Assembly: GCA_023392135.1 (NCBI GenBank)
Contig: JAEVZQ010000439.1
Span: 1-10,761, forward strand
Direction: 5' to 3'
Length of the DNA stretch: 10,761 bases
Source: Pseudomonadota bacterium
GTDB lineage: Bacteria; Pseudomonadota; Alphaproteobacteria; Rhizobiales; Hyphomicrobiaceae
The notes beneath the pieces were generated by a model. That model saw only the letters and a list, made by a program, of their open reading frames with translations. It ran no database searches and was not told the DNA's origin. A program made the position numbers and the translations under genes. Each line of letters opens with the position of its first letter. Position 1 is the stretch's first letter. Of the stretch, positions 1-6,159 are shown one piece after another.

Positions 1-63
1 ACGTGGCTCTCTGGCTCCGGAACCATCCAAAGGTACGTTGTTCGCCATAAGGGAAGCCCCTCC

Positions 64-903
64 ATGAATTCCGCTAAGCACGTCACCGTCGGCGACGCCT
101 CTATACCGGTCATCGGGTACGGTACTTGGCCGCTGAAGGACGAGGAGTGCGCCCGCGGTGTCGCGACGGCACTTCAGTGCGGGTACCGGCACGTCGATAC
201 GGCCGAGATGTACGGAAACGAGGCGGCCGTAGGCGAAGGGCTGCGGGCGAGCGGTATAGCGCGCGATCAGATCTGGCTGACGACCAAGGTATGGTGGGAG
301 AACATCGGCGATGGTCCCCTGCAGCGATCGGCCGAGGCCAGCCTCAAGCGGCTCGGGGTCGATCAGGTCGATCTGCTGCTGATCCATTGGCCGAGCAAGA
401 CGATCCCGCTCGCCGATTCAATCCGCGCGCTCAATGACGCGAAGCGGCGGGGGCTGACGCGTCACATCGGCGTCTCGAACTTTCCAACGCGGATGCTGGA
501 CGAGGCCGTGGCGCTGTCCGATGCGCCGATCATTGCCGATCAGTGCGAGTATCATCCCCACCTCGATCAGTCGAAGGTCCTGGCCGCGTTCCGCCGGCAC
601 GGGGTGGCGTTCGTTTCCTACTGTCCGCTTGGACGCGGCTCGGTCGGAGGTGTTCTCGCGGAGCCCGTCGTTCACGAGATCGCCAAGCGCTTGGGGCGGA
701 CGCCGGCACAGGTCATTCTGCGCTGGCACATCCAGCAGCCGGGCGTGGTGGCCGTCCCGAAGTCGGGCAATCCCAAGCGCATAGCCGAGAACCTCGACGT
801 GTTCGACTTCGCGCTCGACGACGCCGACATGCAGCGGCTGTCGGCGCTGGCGCGGCCGGATGGCCGGGTGGTGAACCTCGATTTCGCGCCCGAATGGGAC
901 TAG
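64..903 (+). CDS. Aldo/keto reductase (AKR superfamily oxidoreductase)
   Basis: A cytoplasmic NAD(P)H-dependent carbonyl reductase of 279 residues, the normal length for a bacterial AKR with a single (beta/alpha)8 barrel. The catalytic tetrad is visible: D45 and Y50 in the DTAEMYGNE motif, K75 in TTKVWW and H108 in LLLIHWP. The barrel motif IGVSNF (residues 135-140) and the cofactor 2'-phosphate region VPKSGNPKRI (231-240) are intact, which suggests NADPH use. The series resembles the 2,5-diketo-gluconate reductase/YeaE-like group, but the substrate cannot be read from the sequence. The ATG has a weak AGGGA element about 10 bases upstream. It ends in TAG, relevant because another gene in this window carries an internal TAG. 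A hairpin follows 41 bases downstream. Family assignment is secure; the physiological substrate is unknown. Confidence 0.95.
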   Translation: MNSAKHVTVGDASIPVIGYGTWPLKDEECARGVATALQCGYRHVDTAEMYGNEAAVGEGLRASGIARDQIWLTTKVWWENIGDGPLQRSAEASLKRLGVDQVDLLLIHWPSKTIPLADSIRALNDAKRRGLTRHIGVSNFPTRMLDEAVALSDAPIIADQCEYHPHLDQSKVLAAFRRHGVAFVSYCPLGRGSVGGVLAEPVVHEIAKRLGRTPAQVILRWHIQQPGVVAVPKSGNPKRIAENLDVFDFALDDADMQRLSALARPDGRVVNLDFAPEWD

Positions 904-944
904 GCTCGCGGAAGGCCACCAACCCCCGTCATGTACGAATGCTG

Positions 945-969
945 ACCTGCCCTTCGGAGCGGGGCAGGT
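945..969 (+). terminator. Perfect 8-bp hairpin downstream of the aldo/keto reductase
   Basis: The arms acctgccc (945-952) and gggcaggt (962-969) are exact reverse complements around a 9-base loop. The position, 41 bases after the reductase stop, suits a transcription terminator. No T-run follows on either strand, so it is not a textbook intrinsic terminator. The loop contains GGAG and the 3' arm overlaps the GTG at 968, so it could instead cover the ribosome-binding region of the next gene. Confidence 0.4.
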
Positions 970-2254
970 GACATGCTCTGAATTCCGGGCAATGGTGGCC
1001 GCTCGATCTCCTTTCGGCTGCAACTTATCTCCCGTGTCCAGGTCGTTATCCAACGTCAGCGCGCTTTTCGCCGTGCCCGATTATCGGCGCCTGTGGTTCA
1101 TTGGCGCCGGCCTTGGCGTAGCGCGCTGGCTCGAATTTCTGGCGCTGGGGGTCTTCGCCTACCAGGTGACAGGCTCGCCGCCTCTGGTGGCGCTCGTCGC
1201 AATCGTGCGGATGTTGCCCAACGTCTTCCTAGGGTTTCTCGTCGGCGCACTCGCCGATCACCTCGACAGGCAGCGTATGCTGGCAGGCGGCTTCCTGCTC
1301 GGTGCAGTGGCCTACGGCGCGATGGCCGCAATGGCATTCGTGGGTACTGCGGGCTACGGGACGGTCATCCTCGCGGCAACCGCATCAGGCCTGATATGGA
1401 CCCTTGATATGCCGGTGCGACGGCGCCTTCTGGTCGATGCGGCCGGCATCGAGAGGATGACGGCGGCGCTGGGCTTCGACAACTCTACCAACTACGCCAC
1501 CCGTGCCCTTGGGCCGATCGTCGGCGGTGCTGCCTATCAGGCCTTCGGCATAGACGGCATCTTCGCACTCGGTGCAACCGTCTATGCCTTCTGCTTCGCA
1601 GTCTGTACGCGACTGGAGACGGGCGATCTCTCTGAGGCGCACGAGACGGGAGGGGCGCGGATCTCGACACTGTCGCTTCTGGTGCCGCCACGCGAGCTGC
1701 TTTCGAGCCGCCGCTTCCAGGTCGTCCTGGGCGTCACCGTGGTCTTCAACGTCTGGTGCTTTCCCATCATCTCCATGGTGCCGGTTCTGGGCGAGAAGGA
1801 GTTCGCGCTGACGCCCGTCCTCATCGGCATGCTGTCGGCCTCCGAAGGGATCGGCGGAACGATCGGCGCGGTGATGATCGGCCTCATGGCGGGGCAGCGG
1901 CCGTCCTTTCAGCTCTACTACTTCGGCGTCCTGGCCTTCGTGGTGCTGCTTCTCGTGATGTCGGCCTGGCTGACGCTGGGCGTGGCCGTAATTTGCCTGC
2001 TGCTGATCGGGGCTTCTGCCGCGGCTTTCTCGGCCACTCAGTATGCGCTCGTCTACACCATGGCGCCGCCCAAGATGCGCGGCCGGGCGGCGGGCTTCAT
2101 GTCGATCTTCATCGGTACGTCGACCATCGGGTTCTACAACACCGGGTTCCTCTTCTCCCGTTTCGATTCCGCCACCGCGCTGATGATCATGGCCCTCCAG
2201 GGGCTCGTCCCGATCGTAATCCTGGGCGTGCTGTGGGTGAAGGCAAAAAGCTGA
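968..2254 (+). CDS. MFS transporter, 12-helix exporter type (EntS/MFS_3-like)
   Basis: An inner-membrane major facilitator superfamily protein of up to 428 residues with about twelve hydrophobic segments spread along its length. The N-terminal ALFAVPDYRRLWFIGAG pattern and the loop-2 motif GALADHLDRQRML, a variant of the MFS motif A (G-x3-D-x2-R/G-R-R), place it with the EntS/MFS_3 drug or siderophore exporters. The substrate is unknown. The start is uncertain. GTG 968 has GGAG 8 bases upstream but lies in a hairpin arm. ATG 992 and GTG 1034 lack clear ribosome sites, though 1034 gives the most family-like N terminus, about 17 residues before the YRRLW motif. It ends in TGA 10 bases from the stop of the convergent CtaG-like gene, with no strong terminator between them. 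Confidence 0.9.
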   Translation: MTCSEFRAMVAARSPFGCNLSPVSRSLSNVSALFAVPDYRRLWFIGAGLGVARWLEFLALGVFAYQVTGSPPLVALVAIVRMLPNVFLGFLVGALADHLDRQRMLAGGFLLGAVAYGAMAAMAFVGTAGYGTVILAATASGLIWTLDMPVRRRLLVDAAGIERMTAALGFDNSTNYATRALGPIVGGAAYQAFGIDGIFALGATVYAFCFAVCTRLETGDLSEAHETGGARISTLSLLVPPRELLSSRRFQVVLGVTVVFNVWCFPIISMVPVLGEKEFALTPVLIGMLSASEGIGGTIGAVMIGLMAGQRPSFQLYYFGVLAFVVLLLVMSAWLTLGVAVICLLLIGASAAAFSATQYALVYTMAPPKMRGRAAGFMSIFIGTSTIGFYNTGFLFSRFDSATALMIMALQGLVPIVILGVLWVKAKS

Positions 2255-2264
2255 GGCCAAGCGG

Positions 2265-3209
2265 TCAGCCGGGTAAGCTCACTCGCTTCTCAGCTGCGCT
2301 ATCCTCGCCGATGAGCCGCCAGGCCAGGATGATCACGGCGAGGAGGTATACCACTCCTGCCGGGACCCACATCAGGATGCCGGCGAGCTGCTGGTCCTCC
2401 AGCGGCGACAGGCCGAACAAGGGAACGGTCGTCATGTAGGTTTCGTAGATCGGGCGCGGAGAGAAGGTCAGCAGCGCGCCGAGGAACCCGCTGTGAATGA
2501 TGGTGATCAGCGTCGCCAGCATGGCAGCAGCTGTGGCGGTGACGACCCGCCCGGAACCGAAGCCCACAACGCTCTGCCAAAACAGCAGAGCCGTGCCGAG
2601 GAACATCGCGTGCTCGAGCGCGTGCAGGGCTTCGCTGCGCAGCGCTGCCTCATAGGCTGCCGGAGCATGCCAGGCCCAGAGGGCCAGCCCGTGAAGCAGA
2701 GCTGCAGGGAACGGGCGCACCGCGGTCTGAAATATGCGGCGTGGAACTCGCCAACCGCTGTCGAGCGCAAGCGCCTCGATCCAGGATCGCGGCAGTCCCC
2801 AGGCGAAAGCGATCTGCGGTCGTCCTGCGAGGAGCAGCAGCGGCGCCAATGTCATGAGCAGCAGGTGCTGCGCCATATGGGCGGAGAGGAGGCGGCCGGC
2901 GATTGCTTCCAGCGGCGACAGGAGAGCGATCACCAGCACCATCTCGCCTGCCAGAAACATCGCCATATGGAACGGCGAGAGCGCGGCCGGCGCCCGGCCC
3001 GCCCGTTGCCAAAGTCGGAAGACACCGCGCCCGTAAAGCCAGTGCGCCAGGATTAACGGCACGATGACGTAGGGATCCAGCTCCCATGCGGTCCAGACCG
3101 CGGTGGTAGGCTGGATAGACCCGTGGGCGAGGGCCGGTGCGCCGCCCGCAATCAGCCCGGCAGCTGCGATTATCCAGAATGCTGGCCCCCCGGCGCCTCG
3201 CTTCCGCAT
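2265..3209 (-). CDS. ctaG: CtaG-family membrane protein (caa3-type cytochrome c oxidase assembly factor)
   Basis: A 314-residue polytopic inner-membrane protein matching the caa3_CtaG family (Pfam PF09678 by my recognition). It has an N-terminal hydrophobic segment ending in ALAHG (26-30) and then about six to seven membrane segments. The family's histidine-rich landmarks are present: HMAQH (111-115) before LLLMTLAPLLLLAGRP, WHAP (180-183), HALEH (196-200), and DQQLAGILMWVPAG near the end. The Bacillus CtaG relative is required for caa3 oxidase assembly and the histidines suggest metal handling; it is unrelated to proteobacterial Cox11, which is also called CtaG. The ATG shares one base with the pqqE stop (TGATG), so the two are probably translationally coupled. 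It is the last gene of the PQQ module. A role linking PQQ-dehydrogenase electron flow to a cytochrome oxidase is inference. Confidence 0.85.
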   Translation of the reverse strand: MRKRGAGGPAFWIIAAAGLIAGGAPALAHGSIQPTTAVWTAWELDPYVIVPLILAHWLYGRGVFRLWQRAGRAPAALSPFHMAMFLAGEMVLVIALLSPLEAIAGRLLSAHMAQHLLLMTLAPLLLLAGRPQIAFAWGLPRSWIEALALDSGWRVPRRIFQTAVRPFPAALLHGLALWAWHAPAAYEAALRSEALHALEHAMFLGTALLFWQSVVGFGSGRVVTATAAAMLATLITIIHSGFLGALLTFSPRPIYETYMTTVPLFGLSPLEDQQLAGILMWVPAGVVYLLAVIILAWRLIGEDSAAEKRVSLPG

Positions 3210-4306
3210 CAGTCCTGAAGTGCTGGTCGTCGTCCCGAGAAGCGGCGATAGGTCAGTTTATCGGTGCGCGGTGCAGAAACCGCGGACCTCAGCGCCGCGT
3301 GATGAGCGGAATATTCGCACGCCGGATCGGTGTTGGCGGCATCCCCCGTCCACGCGAACGCCTGGCAGCGGCAGCCCCCGAAATCGATCCCTTTTCTCGG
3401 GCAGGACCGGCACGGCTCCTTCATCCACTCCGTACCGCGATAGGCGGTGAAAGCAGGCGATTCCGCCCAGATGTTCCGGAGCGAGTTCTCCCGGACATTC
3501 CAGAACTCGAGCCCGCGGATGCTCTCGGCGGCATGGCAGGGGAGGACCTTGCCTCGTGGCGTCACGTTGAGCGATTGCCGTCCCCAGCCATTCATGCAGG
3601 GCTTCGGCCAACGGGCAAAGTGGTCCGGTGCGACGTAGTCGATGAGAATGCCGGGCTCCAGCTCCTGCCGGATGCGGGCGACCGCGGCGTGGGCCTTCTC
3701 GACCTGCTCCGGTGTCGGCAGAAGCGCCGTGCGGTTGGCCAGTGCCCAGCCGTAATACTGCGTGTGCGCCACCTCGATGCGCCGGGCGCCGACCCGATGG
3801 GCCGCGACGATCATGTCGGCGACACGGCCGATATTGAGCCGGTGGACCACGACGTTGATCGTCAGTGGAAGCCCCAGATCTTTGACTGCGCGCGCCGCTT
3901 CCCGTTTCCACTCGTGAGCGCCATGCAGACCTGAAATTTCGTCAGCGCGAGCGGGGTCGATGTCCTGCCAGGAAAGCTGGACATGGTCCAGGCCGGCCTC
4001 CGCCAGCCGCTCGAGCCGGGCCTTCGTCACGTTGATGCCGGACGTGATGAGGTTCGTGTATAGCCCGGCCTGCGATGCCCCGCGGGTGAGCGCGACGATG
4101 TCGGCCCTGGCGGTAGGCTCGCCGCCTGAAAGATGGAGCTGGAGGACCCCCAGCTGGGCAGCCTCCTCGAACACCCGGATCCAGGTTTCCGTATCGAGCT
4201 CGTCGGAGCGGCGGTCGAGCTCGACGGGGTTGGAGCAGTACGGGCACGCCAGCGGACAGCGATGGGTCAACTCGGCCAGCAGTCCCAGGGGGAGCGGTTG
4301 CGTCAC
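3209..4306 (-). CDS. pqqE: PqqA peptide cyclase, radical SAM/SPASM enzyme
   Basis: This cytoplasmic enzyme uses radical SAM chemistry to form the carbon-carbon bond between the Glu and Tyr side chains of PqqA, the first step of PQQ synthesis, with PqqD presenting the peptide. It has 365 residues, normal for PqqE. The radical SAM cluster motif CPLACPYC uses C17, C21 and C24. GGEP (61-64) is the SAM-binding motif. The SPASM region carries CMNGWGR (C237), LPCHAAESI (C257), C299, C302, C312, C314 and C330, and D308 sits where PqqE enzymes have an unusual Asp ligand to an auxiliary iron-sulfur cluster. All key residues appear intact. It starts with GTG and overlaps the pqqD stop by 4 bases (GTGA). 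Its own TGA overlaps the next gene by 1 base. Confidence 0.97.
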   Translation of the reverse strand: MTQPLPLGLLAELTHRCPLACPYCSNPVELDRRSDELDTETWIRVFEEAAQLGVLQLHLSGGEPTARADIVALTRGASQAGLYTNLITSGINVTKARLERLAEAGLDHVQLSWQDIDPARADEISGLHGAHEWKREAARAVKDLGLPLTINVVVHRLNIGRVADMIVAAHRVGARRIEVAHTQYYGWALANRTALLPTPEQVEKAHAAVARIRQELEPGILIDYVAPDHFARWPKPCMNGWGRQSLNVTPRGKVLPCHAAESIRGLEFWNVRENSLRNIWAESPAFTAYRGTEWMKEPCRSCPRKGIDFGGCRCQAFAWTGDAANTDPACEYSAHHAALRSAVSAPRTDKLTYRRFSGRRPALQD

Positions 4307-4578
4307 AGGTCCACCATGCGTCGGCTCGCCAGCTCGGCGAGCAAGGCCTCGACATCGGCCGCTACACGGTTGGGCTCCGCAGAGTATGTGCGGGCGAGAT
4401 CAGCCACGATTTCATTGAAAGTCAGTGCGCCGTCACAGCGGCGCAGAATTTCGATCGCGGATTGGTTCGGGGTCACGACCCGCTCCGGCGCGAGCAAGAC
4501 CGTGCGGCTCCGGACCTTATCTTCATGCAGCCGGACGCCACGCGAGAGCCGCGGCCGAGCCTCGGGTGCAATCTTCAT
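4303..4578 (-). CDS. pqqD: PQQ biosynthesis peptide chaperone PqqD
   Basis: A 91-residue winged-helix RiPP recognition protein that binds the PqqA precursor and delivers it to PqqE. Typical PqqD elements are visible: [13 protein letters not shown] (8-20), [24 protein letters not shown] (27-50), the Y-x-A-x3 turn (65-70) and a final DVEALLAEL helix (75-83). It is a stand-alone PqqD, not fused to PqqC as in some methylotrophs. The ATG has AAAGGGG 4 bases upstream. The stop overlaps the pqqE GTG by 4 bases, so expression is almost certainly coupled. In the usual pqqABCDE order pqqB and pqqC precede it; here only a 108-base spacer separates it from pqqA. Confidence 0.96.
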   Translation of the reverse strand: MKIAPEARPRLSRGVRLHEDKVRSRTVLLAPERVVTPNQSAIEILRRCDGALTFNEIVADLARTYSAEPNRVAADVEALLAELASRRMVDL

Positions 4579-4625
4579 GATGCCCCTTTGTCATAAGCGG
4601 CGTCGCTCATGCACGAGCGCAGCCC

Positions 4626-4658
4626 AATTGGCAGAGGTCGGAGCCAGCCTCCGCAATT
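4626..4658 (-). other. Imperfect hairpin in the pqqA-pqqD spacer
   Basis: The only structure I see in the 108-base spacer (4579-4686). About ten base pairs form between 4626-4637 and 4648-4658, interrupted by one bulge and one mismatch, around a 10-base loop. No T-run follows on the minus strand. It could attenuate transcription or protect the 3' end of a short pqqA message, giving more precursor peptide than PqqD and PqqE. The function is inference. No small ORF with PqqB or PqqC character fits in this spacer. Confidence 0.3.
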
Positions 4659-4686
4659 ATTAGCGTTGTCGAGATGCCCCGTGCGC

Positions 4687-4776
4687 TTATTTGCCGGCAG
4701 TCTCGTCCGGCGAATAGTAACCCGTGGCCTCGAGGCCAACGGAGCACTCGTGCAGAGTCGGCGCTGTCCAGTTCAT
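4687..4776 (-). CDS. pqqA: PQQ precursor peptide PqqA (29 residues)
   Basis: A small gene easily missed by ORF callers. It encodes the ribosomal peptide whose Glu and Tyr become the carbon skeleton of pyrroloquinoline quinone. The translation starts MNWTAPTLHECSVG, followed by LEATGYYSPDETAGK, with E16 and Y20 in the required E-x3-Y spacing. Length and layout closely resemble the 29-residue Methylobacterium PqqA as I remember it. An extra tyrosine, Y21, adjoins the crosslinking Y20. The ATG has AAGGAG upstream, and this ribosome site is formed by the last two sense codons of the sugar dehydrogenase gene, whose TAG lies 3 bases before the ATG. The two products are therefore likely coupled in translation. 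pqqD and pqqE lie downstream on the same strand. Confidence 0.95.
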   Translation of the reverse strand: MNWTAPTLHECSVGLEATGYYSPDETAGK

Positions 4777-4779
4777 GAC

Positions 4780-6027
4780 CTACTCCTTCTGCCTGCCAGG
4801 TATGGACCCCATTGCCCCCGGCGGTTGCTGCCGAGGGATCGTACCCGTAGCAACTGGTTCCCCCGGGACGAGGCGGAGAACTTCGCCATCCTCGTCGTCA
4901 GTCACGAGCCAGATAGCGCCTTCCTCGTCGACCTCCACATCCCGGATGCGGCGGCCGAGGTCGGCCAGCATCAGCTCGTTCTGTTCCACCTTGCCGTTGA
5001 CGATACGCGTGCGAACGAGGCCTTCGACCGCCAATCCGCCGTGCAGCAGATCGCCACGCCACTGCGGAAACAGACGTCCAGCGTATATGGCGAGTCCTGA
5101 CGGTGCAACTGTTCTCTCCCAGATGTGAACGGGCCGCTCGTAGCCTTCGACGATCGCACCGCGACCGATTGGAGCGCCGGAATAATCGACGCCGCCCGTC
5201 TGCATGGGCCAGCCATAGTTGCGGCCGGCCTTGATCAGGTTGATCTCGTCCCCGCCCAGGGGGCCGTGCTCATTGGCCCACAGCTCCCCGGTCTCGGGAT
5301 CGAGGGCCAGACCCTGAACATTTCGGTGCCCCCAGGAATAGATCATCTCGTCCTTGTCAGGATCGCTTACGAACGGATTGTCCGGCGGGGCCTCGCCATT
5401 ATCGTTCATTCGGACAATGGAGCCGGCGTGATCCTTCGGGTCCTGGGCGCGGGACATGTTCCGCCGGTCGCCGATGGAGAGGTAGATCGTGTTGTCCCTC
5501 GGGTCGAATACGAAGCGTCCGCCGAAATGCAGGCCGCCGGAGTCATGCTTGTTCATGGTGAAGATGACTTCCACGTCATCGAGACGGGGCGGGTCTCCAT
5601 CTTCGTCGAGCCTCCCTCTAGCGATGGCAGTGCCCGCGCCTTCGGAGGAGGGCTGGGAAAAGCTCAGATAGACGAGCTGATTTTCCGCGAATTGAGGGTG
5701 CAAGGCGACGTGGAACAGGCCACCTTGGCTGGAGCTGGTGTCGCCCTGATAACGGAAGATATCGGGAACGCCCTCGACCGGCTCGGAAAGCTCGCCATTG
5801 CGCGTGCCGATACGCAGATCGCCTGAGTTGCGCTCGGTGACCAAGTATCGCCCATCCGGCAGGAGCGCGATGCCCCACGGGTGGTTGAGCCCGGTTGCGA
5901 TCGTCTCAACCTGAACCCTGGCCAGATTCGTATCGATGATCTGCTGATCCTGAGCTTCGAGCGGGCTCGGACTGAGTGTCAGAAGGGCGGCAACGATCGG
6001 AAGCTTCGGAACTATGCGTGCACGCAT
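4780..6027 (-). CDS. PQQ-dependent soluble sugar (aldose) dehydrogenase, periplasmic
   Basis: A six-bladed beta-propeller quinoprotein of the glucose/sorbosone dehydrogenase family (GSDH) that should oxidise aldoses in the periplasm using PQQ and calcium. The 415 residues begin with a signal peptide: a positive N terminus, hydrophobic IVAALLTL, and a probable cleavage after LEA (about residue 25). Family landmarks are GLNHPWGIALLPDGRYLVTE (46-65), GGLFHVALHPQF (102-113), KHDSGGLHFGG (160-170) with H161 at the catalytic-base position of soluble glucose dehydrogenase, GHRNVQGLAL (233-242) with the PQQ-contacting R235, and NEHGPLGGDEINLI (252-265). The overall pattern is closer to YliI/aldose sugar dehydrogenases than to Acinetobacter s-GDH. 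It ends in TAG 3 bases before pqqA. The start codon lies in a 16-bp palindrome and has no strong ribosome site. The exact sugar is unknown. Confidence 0.94.
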   Translation of the reverse strand: MRARIVPKLPIVAALLTLSPSPLEAQDQQIIDTNLARVQVETIATGLNHPWGIALLPDGRYLVTERNSGDLRIGTRNGELSEPVEGVPDIFRYQGDTSSSQGGLFHVALHPQFAENQLVYLSFSQPSSEGAGTAIARGRLDEDGDPPRLDDVEVIFTMNKHDSGGLHFGGRFVFDPRDNTIYLSIGDRRNMSRAQDPKDHAGSIVRMNDNGEAPPDNPFVSDPDKDEMIYSWGHRNVQGLALDPETGELWANEHGPLGGDEINLIKAGRNYGWPMQTGGVDYSGAPIGRGAIVEGYERPVHIWERTVAPSGLAIYAGRLFPQWRGDLLHGGLAVEGLVRTRIVNGKVEQNELMLADLGRRIRDVEVDEEGAIWLVTDDEDGEVLRLVPGEPVATGTIPRQQPPGAMGSIPGRQKE

Positions 6028-6028
6028 A
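6013..6028. promoter_or_regulatory. 16-bp perfect palindrome covering the sugar dehydrogenase start codon
   Basis: The sequence tatgcgtgcacgcata is identical on both strands. It contains the dehydrogenase ATG in its minus-strand reading. A dimeric regulator site is possible, but it may be chance because the bases also encode residues 1-4. A second, 10-bp palindrome (ggtccggacc, 6056-6065) lies 27 bases further upstream. The rest of the 132-base gap to prfC (6028-6159) shows no gene or clear terminator. Confidence 0.3.
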
Positions 6029-6159
6029 CGGGGCTCGGAGCGCGGAAAGAGGTGAGGTCCGGACCGGAGAACGCTCCGACGTGCAATCGGTTCCGGTACT
6101 GCCTTTCCAAGCGCACTGAAGCTGGTGGCGGCCCGACGCGCGTGCCGCCCCGGCCTCCG

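Noticed and set aside
2249..2295. Inverted repeat agctgag/ctcagct between the convergent MFS and CtaG-like genes as a bidirectional terminator
   Set aside because: The 7-bp arms are separated by 33 bases and lie largely in coding sequence with no T-run. It is probably chance.
4579..4686. Remnant of pqqB or pqqC between pqqA and pqqD
   Set aside because: No frame in these 108 bases resembles either protein; only a hairpin and the pqqD ribosome site are visible.
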